Shown one piece after another: positions 36,780 through 49,093 of a stretch of 64,000 bases of DNA. The notes under the pieces are model-generated. The model saw only the letters and a list, made by a program, of their open reading frames with translations. It searched no databases and was not told the origin of the DNA. A program made the position numbers and the translations under genes. The stretch's first letter is position 1, and every line of letters starts with the position of its first letter. The DNA lies in assembly GCA_905221605.1 (NCBI GenBank), contig CAJNDS010002605.1, positions 1-64,000 of the forward strand. Reading direction: 5' to 3'. The DNA comes from Symbiodinium natans (lineage: Eukaryota; Sar; Dinophyceae; Suessiales; Symbiodiniaceae).

Positions 36780-39700
36780 CTCTAGCGTTTGGGATCGTTT
36801 GGGCTAACACAGGTCAGGCCTGACCGCTGGCTTTGCCAGCGCCCTGCTCACCTGGCCAAATAGCCTTAATTATGGGGGGAACTTGGGGGGGGGTAGTATA
36901 GAGGCAAATGTATGGAGGGTAGTAGGGGAACCCATGAGTACATGAACCAAGCAGCTCCGAACACTCACAGGAGAGAGACATACGGATCGGATCAAACATT
37001 CAGCCAATGCTAAGGCCTGAGGTTGGACCCTACATCCTTCCATCATTTGTCCATGGGCACCCAAACCCCAACCCAATCTTCTGTAGTAACATGCTCCGAT
37101 GAGACAAGCTCTCGAAGCCTGAAGAGCACCGCAGTGACAAGAAGGGCCAGGTTTGGAAGCCTATTGGGCCTGGTAACGGCCCAAAATGTATCCACAAGCA
37201 ACGTCTGTGGGCCGCGACTCACAGAGCTTTAACTGTCTCCAGTTGTTTCGACTCATGGTTTTGCGGTTTTGCGGGCGATGCTTGCGTTCGGAGGCGTGGC
37301 CTGGCGGGCTTGCGGCGCCCTCTTCGGCCTGTCGCAGGAAGGACTAAAGAACCACCAAAGATCAATTTGGAGGCCGGGGTTCGGTTGAACTGCGGTCCCG
37401 TTCTTAGTCTTATGCCTTCAGATGGAAGCCTCACATGGCAACAAGAGGGCAAAGGCAGGAAGGAAGGGTTTAGACGGTTTAGAGTTTAGAGATGCAAGCG
37501 CGGTGTGAAAGGAAGAGGGAAGAGGCAGGAAGGCTGAATATCAAGTCTAAATCAATCAGCAGTAGTAAAAAGCAATAACGAAAAGACATCTCCAATAAGA
37601 AAGACTCAAACCCCATTATCGTAGATAAACCACCGATGCTTTTCTGCATACTCTCCTGCATCTTAAGCCACCCAAAGCTTTCGCACCCAGCACCCGCAAG
37701 TCGAAATTCCCTATAGCTAAACGGTTGCACTGGGGCACCCGGGTTCTGAATCTGTGCCCAGAGCGCATGGATTGATTCTGGGATATTCTCGGTTATGATT
37801 ATAAGGATGAGTATGCACAGGCTGCGTGGCTCACTCTTAAAAAGTGCATTGCGGCATCTATATGTAGGGAATGGGTTAGAGCCAGCAACGCTTCGGGTGT
37901 CTGCCAGGCCTCGCCGCCAGCCGCCTGCAGCCAACGTGTCTGATATTGGGGGGGGAGGGGGTTCGAAAGGCATTCTCGGTTGACCTGGCCTGATTACTGG
38001 AAATGTGTGCAGGGCCGGCTACTGCACAAACTTTCAAGAACAAAAATAGCTCCAAAACGGATTGCGACAAGCCTTCAGCAACCTTAAACCCTGAACCCTA
38101 AAGCAACTACGCTGCCCACTCCATGATGCCGTACAACTCGCAGTTGCATTTGGGACCCTGCCTCCGCGTTTGGATTTAGCTCTGTCTCGTCTGTGACGCC
38201 TCAGGTGACGACCTATGAGCTCTTCGCCGTGTACCTAACCTGTAAGCCTGATATAGCCGAAACGAACGCCGAGGATCAATATTGCAGCCTGAACCTGCCA
38301 ACTAGGGGATTTGTTTTGCTTGTCCGTCTGAATCTCCGCCCCTAAAATTCTGCCCCAAAGCCTGCTTGAGGCTCTTGCGCCTTTGGCACAGCAACTCCAA
38401 GCCAGAAAAGCATTAAAGCACATGGATGGATACTGCCGGGCGATCGATGCAAGACAAAGTTTCTGCAGCGCTATCTTTTGCATGTGCTGAAAAAGCCCTA
38501 TCGCATTTGGGACTTATCCACTTATTGGGGTGGAGCTTCTTCCTTTTACCAGATTGTCAAATGGGCCACCTGCAAAGCCTGCCCCACCACATATGCCTGC
38601 TGCAGGCACTCAGCCATGCTCCTCAATGCATTGAAGGGCCTTGTGCCATTTATAGCCAAGTCGCGTGTATCGCTGGCCTCAGAATGTGGCCATCATGGGG
38701 CTAAGAACTGCGGAATTCGGGCGTAAATGAGGCTGGGAAGGAGGTGTAGGGACCTCTACAGTTAGCTTTCGCACGCGGCTCTCCCTCTCTGTTTCAACGC
38801 AGTTGACTTTAAACGAAAAACGCGGATTCTTCTTGGGTTCAAGTGGGCGAAAGGAAAGCGGAGCTGTTGAAGAGCATGCTCGAGCGGACGCTGGGCGATT
38901 GCGGTCAGACTTGGATGAAATAAGCAAAGCCTTCAATTGCTTACAACCTGTAGTCCTGCGCGCTGCGTGATTGCCACTAGACGTCCAATTTCCAGACTCT
39001 CCAGCAAGACTCTGGCCCCGAAGGAATTATGCTGGTCGCAGAATGCTTCGCACTAATTCAACCGGCGGAACCAAAGCAACGCCTACAGTGCCTACAGCAG
39101 CATGATTAACACGACGACTGCTGCAAGCGAGTCTCGGCTATCCAGCTGACTCGAAGGGTGTTGAAGCGCTCAGCATACTCCCGGCGGATGTAGATCATAG
39201 CGCCCCCAACATAATTCATGAGTGCTTGTAGCCCAGCACGCGCCTGTCGCTTGCAAGGTGCGACATCGGCACAGTTAGCAGGCACGATTTTGCCTTACAG
39301 GTTAATGGCAGGGCTCGCGCCAGGATCCGCTTGTCATGAAAGCCACAAGCTGAAACTGACTAATGAATCACTAATGAATCTCTGAATGGGCAACTGGAGA
39401 CCTGAATAAACAGGAACCGAACTCGCACCATTTTAGCCTGTGCTCATCACAAAGTCGAAGCAAAAGCCTGGAGGCCCTTGAGGCCTGTTCTGTGCTGACG
39501 GGCCTGTGGTCCCGGAGCCGGAGCTCGGCTGAGCTCGGGAGCTCCAAGACTGTGAGTTGCAAAGCGTTGCAAAGCGTTGCAAAGTCTGCTACATCGCTGC
39601 CTTGCCGTGGAAGTTGGCACCAAGCTCATTGTCAAACAGCTCCAGAAGGGCATCGCGGAAAACACCGACTCGCGGCGTTGTCACATCCTCAGCTTACGGG

Positions 39701-42700
39701 GAGATTTACGCGACCAGCAAAGGCTGTAGACTCTAGGCAGGATCAAGATGGCACATCCACAACACGGGATCGAACAATCTCCAGATTCTTCTCGCGAGGT
39801 TCCCGATGCACGCGCTTCATTCCCGGTGGGTTGCCAAGGCTTCTTCATCTGCTGTCCTAACTTCTAGCCTGGTCCTCAGGCTTTGCTGCCATATTGACTT
39901 GCAAGACACTGCAGGGGTTCGAGAGCGCCCCCGCTCTCGACTGCCACTGCATGAGATTGTGAGACAAAAACCCAGCTCCTGCAACTCATCCTCTTGAATC
40001 TCCGGAAGCCCTAAACCCTCTCGAACCGCTTGGAACACTCCAGGGCTCAATGTCCAAATGCTGAAAGCCCAACGTCTCCGTCACCGTCTGCACATGAGCA
40101 TTGCAGGCTGGTGGGTTTGGGCACCATCCCTTTCTCCCCTGTATCCCATAGGCACGGCGTATCCACTATCTGAAGTTCAAGGTCCGGCTTCTTTTGCCAC
40201 GAGCTTGCATGAGCAACTCGCCATCAAGCATCAGAGTTAAGCATCTAAGGGGAAAGGGCCAAGACTCTTCCTCCATGTGTCATGCAGAGGGGATCTATGG
40301 CATGACTTAACTGGTCGCGAGAGACTGTCCGCCTCTGTCTGCCGTGCTGCTTTCTTTTCGTTGATTGCGTGCTAGGAGGTGGGACTCGGTTTTTGCCGAC
40401 CCAGAACCCCAAGGACCCTCAATACGCACACGAAACCATTGTTTACGACGACGAGCAACATGAGTTCAACCAGATACATCCTGTCAGTGCGACATGTTAC
40501 ACATGTTACACTTCAGAGGGCTCCCAGAGCCTTAACTCCTGAAGGCCTGATCCGGGACCGAGCCTTCAGTGCGGCAGGATCGTCGAGATCAAAGACTAAT
40601 TGGTTCATGAAGTTGATAAAACGCATCGCCATTACAGATCGTGGGGTCCTTGGATGGCATCGCACGGTTTTTGTTCTGCCTGTTTACGAGATCGACTGTT
40701 GGTGACTACTTTTTGGGAGCCTTCTGAGCTGGAGAGTTACGTAGGTTGATGAAGGCTACCACTGCCTACAGCGGCTTGCCCCAGAAGGTCTTCAACCCTC
40801 AGAGAACCGCACTCTTGACACCGTCTCTTCGCGAACCGATGCTTTGCATGCCCACGGCCGGCACCCCCCGAAAAAGCCCCCGACACCATTTTGCATAGTA
40901 TGCCTGGCTTGAACCGGAACTTTTCCCGAAGCCACGCTTCGCCGCAAAGTAAAAGCAATATATATATATATATATATAGTCTCTGGACTACTGCGTCCTC
41001 AGGCCTTCACACCTTCACTGAAAGGAGGGCATAAAGAGCTGCTGGAGGATATGCTTGCAATTTAGACACCGGCAGTCCTAGCAGAAACAGGCTAAACAGA
41101 CTCTACAGGCATTGCAGTGCATTGCATTGCTTGCCGTACGTCCTGTCACTGCTTCAGCTAGGAGGCTTGAACAACTTCTGCAACTCCGGCGCTGCATCCT
41201 GGATTGCATGCGGTTTTGCGCCTCTTTCGGCCCGGTACATCCATCTCCAACAACGGAACAACGAAACTGCCAGCATGTCATGCCCTGCATCCATGTCGGC
41301 TCTGTTTCAAGCCAATTCATAGTTCGTCAACTATAAGACTTTTGGAAGCCTAGGGAGCTTTCGGCATCTGACCAGTTCATTGTTGCGCGACATTGAGCCT
41401 CCCTGAAGAGACTCGCTAGGACCCGATGATACGTGCCAATGTGCTTTTTAGAAGCCTCGTCCTCGTATATAAATGATCCTTGCACCATTGTTTGTGGGGA
41501 AACTCATGGGCCTTGGGGACCTGTTTGGTGCACCGGGATTTTGTTGTCATTGTTCTGATTTGTCTGTTCACGTTTTACATTGTGCGTTCGTGTTTCGTAT
41601 CAACTGAGGCAACTGTTACGGGAAGATGTCAGCCGTTTGCACAGCGCTTAATTATTCTCTAGCGGACTGGGCTGCCACCTTGTGACATTTCCCAAGGCTT
41701 GGAAGGCATCAAGCTCGAACGGTACTTGCGCATGTTCGCATCATTCGACTTGCAGCATGAGTAGGGTTACAGAACAAAAGACCATGCCCTTCACTATGAA
41801 AGCATTCTGTCAATGTGCCTCCAGCCCAAAGAAAACTTACGCCATGACCGCCTGGATCACAGGCCCCATGTGCCAGACTATGTCAGGAATGCAAGGTATG
41901 CAAGTTGATGCAATGTCAGCACAAAAGAAGGCTGGCGTCGAAAATCGCGGCGTACACGGCTTCGCCGGCCGCATCTCTGGACCCAGCGGACTCGAGGAAG
42001 GTAGTGAAGGCGTTCCTTGGGCAACTTTTTTTTGCTCTGCGGTTGATGACTTCAATTGGTTCAGAAAAGGTTCTAATGATAAGAAGGGTTCAAAAGGGGA
42101 TGCATGTCCGACGTGAAACCGCATGTGAACAAAAAAGAGGGCTCAACCTCACTGCTTGAGTTTTGAAGCGGGGAGCCGACTCCTGGGAAGTTTCACTACA
42201 GAGCCTTCACAGAGCCATCTTCCCTTCCCGTGCTTGGGTCTCTGTTGCTGCTGCCTTGCTTACGTAATCCAATGGAAAGCGAGTCAGGGTCTAGCAGTTA
42301 AGGCCATAAACAAGGGTTAGTAAGGTCGGTTGAGAACCACAGACGCACAAGCATGTAATAGAAGGCTGACAGAAATTCGGACAACAATGCAGGTTAGTTC
42401 TCGTAGGTCTCCTGGCATATCAAGGCTCCGCTACACTCCGGAACACTTCCAAAGAGAACTCTTGCGCCTGAGCCTCTGAACTTCCTCTACGACGTCCAGG
42501 GGAAGCTGCATCTCGCCGAAGATGTGATCTTGGACATCTACAAGCAAAGCCTCGATGTCTTCGACCTTGATTGGACTTGCTTTAGTTGCTTTGGGCCATT
42601 TGGGCTATGGGATGCTTTTGGGGTAGTTAATGGTACTCGTCAGCACAAGAACCCCTGAGACTCATCTGCCCATACAGCCGCTGTGTGAGAAGATGCTCCC

Positions 42701-43405
42701 CCAATCCCCCTTGAACGTGTCAAGCCCCCCATGTTTTGGTGTTTTGGCTCAGTGCACCTCCGTCTCTGGCTCGCCTAGGTCTTCTGCACCTTCCCTTACA
42801 TCTCCATCTGGCACCTGTGCTGGGCTGCTAGGCTTGGGGGTCGAGGGTGTAAGATTGTGCGTGCCTTTTCGACAGAGAGACGACAGGCGCCTACGGCATG
42901 CTGCAACGAGGAGAGGCGCCTCTTCCCTTAACCGCCCCAGACGAAAAACACCACCAGAAAGCCCGGGCGCATGGACGAATGCTGGGGAGCGTTGCTCCTC
43001 ATCAACATCCTGGCAGCTGGAAGCATCGAGTTTCTTAATTTCCTGCAGGAACAATAGAAGCTGGTTGCAGAGATGGCCTTCCTTCAGACGCAGCACATCA
43101 TAGGTGCAATTTGTTATCCTAGTTTACCTTGGCCTGCTTCACCTTACCAGGCACCCTGACTCGGCTAAGTGCAGCGTCAAAAGGTATATTATATACCCAG
43201 AAAGACCTCATGGGGAGCCACTGAGGGGCTGTGAGAGGGTGCAGGTCCGGGTGACTCTTGTGCTCCTGTTCTTGGCTCGTGACGGCCAAATTCTTGAGTC
43301 GATCTCGACAGCCTACATTTACATGTTGGGTCTATGATGGCCTATGCCTGTGCCTGTCCAGTCGTGGCAAGCACCGCAAAATACCCATCCGTGCATCCCC
43401 GGTAA
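36780..43405. other. No supported gene; minor simple repeats
   Basis: Contains (AT)n at 40958-40978, three tandem GTTGCAAAGC units near 39,560, and unassigned frames (164 codons minus at 37479-37973; 144 codons plus at 41682-42116; minus 42749-43096, listed). No family was recognised. Confidence 0.4.
42749..43096 (-). CDS. Unassigned 115-codon minus frame
   Basis: Begins MLRLKEGHLCNQLLLFLQEI, an amphipathic helix, with an Arg/Leu-rich middle and an acidic end (DGDVREGAEDLGEPETEVH). The composition is protein-like but the plus strand is open over the same bases (157 codons). On the plus strand at about 42742 TTTTGGCTCA matches part of the dinoflagellate spliced leader, probably by chance. No domain is recognised. 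Confidence 0.25.
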   Translation of the reverse strand: MLRLKEGHLCNQLLLFLQEIKKLDASSCQDVDEEQRSPAFVHAPGLSGGVFRLGRLREEAPLLVAACRRRLSSLCRKGTHNLTPSTPKPSSPAQVPDGDVREGAEDLGEPETEVH

Positions 43406-43411
43406 AACCAA

Positions 43412-43454
43412 CCCTAAACCCTAAACCCTAAACCCTAAACCCTAAACCCTAAAC
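43412..43454. repeat. Perfect interstitial telomere repeat, six units
   Basis: Six consecutive exact CCCTAAA units, the cleanest block in the window. Both flanks are ordinary non-telomeric sequence. Confidence 0.97.
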
Positions 43455-44782
43455 GATAGCAAATAGGCACCCAGGCCTCATCCCCGGGCTCCTGATGGCA
43501 GGGCAGACTTAATCTACGGACGGCGCATACGTGTTTCAGGATATGTGCTCAGGGCAACTACGTAAGGTTGGGAGCGTTTGTCTTGCTCCTGCATTTGCAA
43601 GTACTTACGATGAACTTCACTCGCAAATCTTGTGGTAAATGATGCTAGAATGAAGCTGGCAGGCGATGAGTTTCAGAATTATAGGGCCACATCAGATAGT
43701 GGTTGCCCAGAAGGGCTTTATTGGGGAGCCACGAAACGCCTATCGGAGGTCATTGTCAAAGCAACGTGCTTAACACAGAGGGCTTCACCTTAAACGATCG
43801 GAACGCCTTTTCAACCCATGAAATGCTCAATCCCGGTGGCTTCGAGAGTTCCGGGTCTACGGCGCTCTTTGGAAGAGCTAGAGATGGACGCACATGTTTC
43901 GTGTGTCGCGTGCCATGTGTCAAACGGGGTTACGGCGTCCTCCGCGTCCTGAAAGGACATGGGTTCCGCCTGCGCAGGAAGCGGGGCATGAAGAGGCGGC
44001 ACGGTGGAACCGGGTAGACATCCTCACAAACCCACTGTAGCGCACAGTTCCGAGACCGCCAAACCTCAATTGCGAGTGTTGGCCGACTGTGAGGCCTGGT
44101 GCGCCGCCTGACCTCGCACATGAGATCATTCGGCCCGCACCGCTTTTGGATCTGAAATGTCAGCAGGCACATAAACTCTGCTCGGATCCGCCCTGACCCC
44201 AAGATTTGAAAACTCAAGTGCCTCCAAGGAGACGTGTACGACAGAAAGTAGAAAAAGAGCTGATCGGACAAAGGCTTTTGTCGTTTCTGAACCTCCAGGT
44301 TGGGCTGCTTATGCTATCAGCCGTGATGGGAGCTTCTTGTCCGATCTGTCATCTAAGCAATGGATTCAAACATCCACACACACAAGAACATTTTTTACTG
44401 TGCAAGTATTTCGACTCAGCCAGATCGCGCACGGAACGTTTCTTTGCTAAATCGCTGGACTGATGTGGTCACCCCCTACATGTCTGATTAACATCTGAGT
44501 GCAACGAAATACAGAAGCACGAAACACGAATACCAATGGAGTCCGTGTATCAAGACCCCCTAGACACCTGCCAAATCCCAAATGCACTTCGCTTACCATC
44601 ATGACCACGACCTCGGGCATCCAACGCATTTTTGGCAATCGGGCCGGAGCGCTCCCAGCTAAGGGCTAAGGGCATGCTCAGATCAGAGCCTGGCACGCTG
44701 CGAGGCTGCTTGCCATCACGGCTCGGGCATGCAAACCCAATCAAGGACATGGATTGGGGATATTGAGGGTCTTTGCCACCAC

Positions 44783-44825
44783 CTGCCTTCATGAGGATTG
44801 CTAGCGGGAGCACGAACATCGCAAT
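44783..44825 (-). CDS. Candidate short exon with membrane helix
   Basis: Minus strand between CATCAG acceptor and GCAG|GTGG donor; encodes IAMFVLPLAILMKA. Typical of a transporter helix but only 43 bases, so evidence is thin. It could belong to a minus-strand gene with exons elsewhere between 44 and 50 kb; no phase link was established. Confidence 0.25.
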
Positions 44826-44829
44826 CTGA

Positions 44830-46265
44830 TGGAGTCAAGCTGCTGACCATAGAGATGAGGACGGGAGGGGAGAAGTTGAGCGAGGGTTGTGGCGCAAACT
44901 GAGGCTAGGCTCCGTCTCTCTTCTCTGCTTCCTTCGTTCCTTCCTTCCAGTCCTTGCTTCCTTAACCCCCCCTTGAGGTCTCGCTCACGCTCTCTCTCTC
45001 TCTCTCTCTCTCTGCATCTCGGCGGGCCACCACCCCCCTAGGTACCGTGAGGCCATCCCCACTCGTCCCCTTGCAACAAGCCTGCTCACCCATTGCTCAC
45101 GTCCCCAGAAAAAGTGCAGCCGGCTAGGCCCCTCCCCGACCCCTTTCTTACCCCTCCTCCACAACGGCTGTTCGTTTGTCAGACAACTGCGTCTCCGGCA
45201 AACCACCGGCCAAGGCCGGCCGCGTTCCAAGGACCGGACAGGAAGGGCTGCTTGCTTTTGCACTGTAGACCAGCCAAGGGCAGAGCACGCCTGCTGCATT
45301 CGGCTTTCAGGTCACTCGCCCTGAATGCTCGAAATCGTATGTCCCGACATGAAATATCGAGCTACCAAAGGATGCAGAGACGAGCTCCGTTCGCCATTGA
45401 TGCATACACGATGGTCGCAGCACGCATACCGTCATATCTGATGCAACCTGATTCTCCTGTGCACTATGAACGGGCGTTTTGGCACAGGCACACGATCTAA
45501 TGTCAAGGCGACCGAGGCCGCGGCAAATGCGGCTCCAAGGAGCAAGCGACCGCCATTCTTGTGTAGGAAGCGAACCTAGACTGAGCCAGAGTGATCCATA
45601 TACTTTCGTGCGACCCCAATCGCTAATTGTGGGCCATGTTGTGCATCACACCTGCTGAAGGAAGCCCATGACACGCTTGTGACAGACTCATGTTGGAGCT
45701 TGGGGTTTAGATTCGCTTGAATGTGACGACCAGTCGATCTTCAGGTGTGTTCGTTCAAGGACTTCGGGAAGCCTCTGCCGTCAGCAAGGGGATGAAGAGA
45801 AACAAGGTGGTATGAGGCAGCCAAGGCATCATTTACGGATGCCCTGTGCTGTGTACACACTCGGAACTCACAGGTGGAGATTCTGCTCATCGGTATTCTG
45901 ATGTGTTGATGCCGAGCTGCAGCTGCAAAGCGACTGCAGGAATGGAGCTCTGTGGGGGGGGGGGGGGGTCGCGGGGGCGGTCCCAATCTACAGCAGAGAA
46001 TGGGCTACGATTTCATGTGGATGTGATTTTTCAGGTGACACGCCACACTGTTGAACGAGTGTGTGTGTGTGACTTGCGACGAAGCCGGTGTGAGTCCTGG
46101 GACTTAATTGTGTCCTTCTCCACACGCAAACCCTGCATAGCCCTGCTGCAAATAACTGTAAAGAGTACTGAAGTACTGTAGACTGTAGAGCATGCTAGAG
46201 CCCCCTGTCCGAAGAGCACAAGTCTCGAAACCCCTAGGATCGAGCGCGGTACCATCTTTGATGTC
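44830..46265. other. No supported gene; simple repeats
   Basis: A (TC)n run at 44990-45013 and a 15-base G run at 45954-45968. Plus frame 45093-45500 (135 codons) is Pro/Arg-rich and unassigned. Confidence 0.45.
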
Positions 46266-46269
46266 TTCA

Positions 46270-46338
46270 TCATGCCGACGTGCGGATCCTCGGGCAGGCA
46301 ATCTCACGGCCAAGATGAAGAGCCGCCACAAGCAAGAC
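46270..46338 (-). CDS. Candidate last exon, membrane protein locus
   Basis: 22 codons plus TGA after a TTAAAG acceptor; starts VLLVAALHLGREIACPR. Phase 0, matching the exon above. The implied intron is only 36 bp, shorter than I would trust, so this join is the weakest in the chain. Confidence 0.25.
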   Translation of the reverse strand, partial: VLLVAALHLGREIACPRIRTSA

Positions 46339-46374
46339 CTTTAAACAAATTCTTTGCACCGTGATGGATCAGAC

Positions 46375-46483
46375 CCGCAAAGGCACGCCGATGAACGCGA
46401 ATCGGAACAGAATGGTGTCCACATGTGGGCGCTCGATCATGAAACGCTCCGCATCTTTCCCGGAGCCAGGGGCACGTCCTTGC
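46375..46483 (-). CDS. Candidate exon, membrane protein locus
   Basis: 109 bases, phase 2 in and 0 out, between AAAG and GTCTGA. Encodes GSGKDAERFMIERPHVDTIL followed by FRFAFIGVPLR; about 71 percent G/C third bases. It follows the exon at 46548-46632 across a 64-bp GT-AG intron with a pyrimidine-rich 3' part. An alternative frame after the same intron gives a short C-terminus (DVPLAPGKMRSVS), so the end of this protein is not settled. Confidence 0.35.
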
Positions 46484-46547
46484 CTTTATCACTGAGACCA
46501 TGAAGGAGAGAAGCAGGTACGGAACCCCATGGTAATGATGGCAACAC

Positions 46548-46632
46548 TCGAAAGTGCAAATCACTGAGGTCTTCACCAGGAGCCCCGTGCCAGCCACGGC
46601 CATGCCAAACGTAGCGAGGAGGCAGATGATGC
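46548..46632 (-). CDS. Candidate exon, membrane helix
   Basis: Minus strand after CCACAG. Encodes IICLLATFGMAVAGTGLLV then KTSVICTF; about 80 percent G/C third bases in the helix. Its first two bases (GC) complete Gly with the last base of the exon at 46956-47037, so the frame continues without loss. An earlier GT donor at 46564 would end it after KTS. No family is recognised; the Gly/Ala-rich helix suits a transporter. Confidence 0.45.
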
Positions 46633-46955
46633 CTGTGGATCAGCTGGCAAATTCAAACACATACAGGTCCTGCCTCTCTCACGGGAAAGCAGTCCTTTCA
46701 CAAAGGCCTACAGGGCCCAAAGGGCGTCGGATCAAGCATCTGCAGTGCATCACGAGTCTGAGAAGAGATTGTATTTGAATTATTGATTTGTCATATGAAA
46801 TTACGACCTTCTCACATCCTTCTACTACTGCATAATGACCCTCATTACCCTTTTTAGGATTTTTTCTTCCCTCTTTAGCATTCCATCCATGTGCCGTTCT
46901 CGAAGCGTGGACCTGAGAGGCCATGCCAAGTGGTGATGTGCGGCTTGCCCATGGC

Positions 46956-47037
46956 CTGGCAGTCCGAGCGCCGTGGCGAAAGTCATCGAACCGGCAGAGA
47001 CCCAAGCTGATAGTGAAGACACGGTAACAAGGCCACC
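46956..47037 (-). CDS. Candidate exon, membrane helix; GC donor
   Basis: 82 bases between GGCAG acceptor and CCAG|GCCATG donor. Encodes GLVTVSSLSAWVSAGSMTFA then TALGLP, a small-residue membrane helix. Phase 1 out joins phase 1 in at 46632 over a 323-bp GC-AG intron. GC donors are common in Symbiodiniaceae introns. Together with the next exon it forms a two-helix segment of a multi-pass protein. Confidence 0.45.
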
Positions 47038-47766
47038 CTGCCAGCATTCCTCGGGTTACGACCGCCCATGTCGGAACTTCGAGGCTACACCAACGTGGGT
47101 GGCCTCCTTGTTCGAGTGAATGACATACCATCCTGAGCCACACATTCGTTGCGGCATCGTTGCGCTTTGGAGGTGCAGGTCTTTGTAACTTCGCCATTCC
47201 GAGCCCTACAGGGTCCTACTGCAATCCTATACTTGAAGGCCATTGGGCTACTACAGGGAACGCATCACGAGGCGCACCCAGATGATCTCAAAACTTTACA
47301 TTTGAAGCTGGTTTTTTTGCTCAGATCCGCAGTTGCCCTCATGCCCACTATTTCGAAAGGACGTTCTGTGTCGCGTAAGCATGACAACACAATGCAACAA
47401 GAAACTCTCTGTGATGTGAACCCAACGATTCACATGATGGGGAAAATTGGCGAACCCTAACTTTAGCCAAAAGCCCACCACGGAACACCCAAAGCATCAC
47501 TTGAGTAACTGCCGACTTCCTCTAATTATGCAGATGATGCATCGGCTTTTTCCAAGTCAACTCGATGTCTTTTTTCGGGCATGGTGTTTTCTCTTCGATT
47601 CTTAGAGTAAAATTCCGAACAGTGGGAGATCCACATTCCTGGGCCCCTGGCCGAAGCCTGCAGTAAGGGCCCCGAGGCCCATCAGGTAGCCGTGGATCTT
47701 TGTTGCCCTCAGGCCTAAGTGAAGAGTCTCCCATCTCGCAACCCAGGCTCACCGTGGCGCCATTAC

Positions 47767-47829
47767 GCAGCAGACCCATATACATACAGCGTAGGAACCA
47801 CAAGAAATCCAAGGAACAGGATTGTGAGC
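47767..47829 (-). CDS. Candidate exon with membrane helix
   Basis: 63 bases between TTAAG and GTAATGG. Encodes LTILFLGFLVVPTLYVYGSA. May be an upstream exon of the 46.3-47.0 kb locus, but its outgoing phase 2 does not match the next exon found, so an intermediate exon is missing. A minus frame near 47.15-47.25 kb with four Cys (KTCTSKAQRCRNECVAQD) is one candidate. Confidence 0.28.
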
Positions 47830-48490
47830 CTTAATTGTCAGAGACACCAGACGTGGCATAACGTACCTGCCCCAAGGACAGAGTGCTCGGGTCTTTATCG
47901 CAGTGAAGAGCTGGTGCCGCTACCGAAGCACAAGTTTGAGTTGCAAACGGATTATACATACCAGTGTCAGTCGTGGGACCTCCAAGAGGCCTTTATCTAC
48001 CTGAAACCTGTCTGCACACCCACCATCACGCAACTGCCCACTAGAAAAGATGCTAGACGGAAACCGCACCTTTACAAACCCTGAAACAGCCTGACACTCT
48101 AAATCCAAGCCCCCAACTCTGAATGTCTCTTTCTCTGACGCAGGTACCTCCCATGACTGAAACTCTGAAGTCTGCTAGGCCCCTCGTCCAATGCCCCCCT
48201 TGCCATAGCCGGGCACCGTGCCACCAATCTTCTTGACAAGAACTGCGTTGCCCATCAATGCCACATAGCCTACAAGCCTGCCAAGATGTCATGGACAGGC
48301 CCGTGGCACAGCAGTATACTGGCACAAGGCTCGCAACATGGTTTCAAGACAACTTCAGTCATACTTGCGGACATATCAAGCCCATCCAGGGTACAAGTAC
48401 TACAGTGACATAGGCACCCGCAGCGACTTCAAACCCCCCAATCGACTACGCAGTAAGAGGAGATGTAGTTCTGTGTGGCCTCGTCTTGGT

Positions 48491-48546
48491 CTACTTCACA
48501 GCTTTGCTTGGGAAGAGTCGGCCAAGAGCTTCATCGTATGTGACCT
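48491..48546 (-). CDS. Candidate terminal exon
   Basis: Minus strand after GCAAG; EVTYDEALGRLFPSKAVK then TAG. A plausible soluble C-terminus, so one minus-strand gene may end here and the 46-47.8 kb locus would be a separate downstream gene. Not joined to another exon with certainty. Confidence 0.3.
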
Positions 48547-49023
48547 CTTGCTACCCGGACCCGTACTCATACGCGTGTGCCCGAAACCTAAGGAAGAACA
48601 GGGGAGGAAAGGCGGAGTGGGGGGGGGGGGGGGGTGGTGCGACACTTTCCGACCGAATGGCATGGCAGCAGGATGGTACCAGAACCATACGGGCCAGCGT
48701 GGGGTCACAGCCTCGGCGAGACTGTGTCGCATGGGTTGCGGGCACAGGGGACGCAAGGACTTGTAGAGCCTTAATTAAGAGGGAGTGGATGCCGAGAGCA
48801 CGAAAGCCAAAGAGAGCTCTTCCTCTACATTCCGAAACCCACCTCAGAAGCCTGTTCCTGTTTGCAAAAAGTCGTGAGTCTCCAATTCCCGCCCCAATAT
48901 GCCCCAATCCCAGAAGCTCAAAGCCAAAGCTTGCACAAGCCTCAACTCCGAGGATGACGCCCAAATGTTCCAAGTCTAAAAAGCCCCATCCGAAGTCTTC
49001 TCACATTCTTACGTCCAAAGCCC
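48547..49023. other. Presumed intron or unassigned sequence
   Basis: A 16-base G run at 48619-48634. The minus frame 48551-48973 crosses the C run and is not trusted as a whole. Confidence 0.35.
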
Positions 49024-49093
49024 TTGGACTGGGGATCCTACAGCTGCCGCGATGACGACAAAGAGAATAAGCACAGGGCCCCAGACTTTAAGC
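49024..49093 (-). CDS. Candidate exon with membrane helix
   Basis: Minus strand between CACCAG acceptor and a GC-type donor; encodes LKVWGPVLILFVVIAAAVGS. An opposite-strand frame (49024-49458 plus, with FKPGEVYRFFGHGDWALESH) is also open and protein-like, so strand is not certain. No family is recognised. Confidence 0.3.

Noticed and set aside
42742-42753. TTTTGGCTCA on the plus strand, partial spliced-leader match
   Set aside because: Ten bases, followed by GTG instead of AG, and lying inside an open frame rather than before one.
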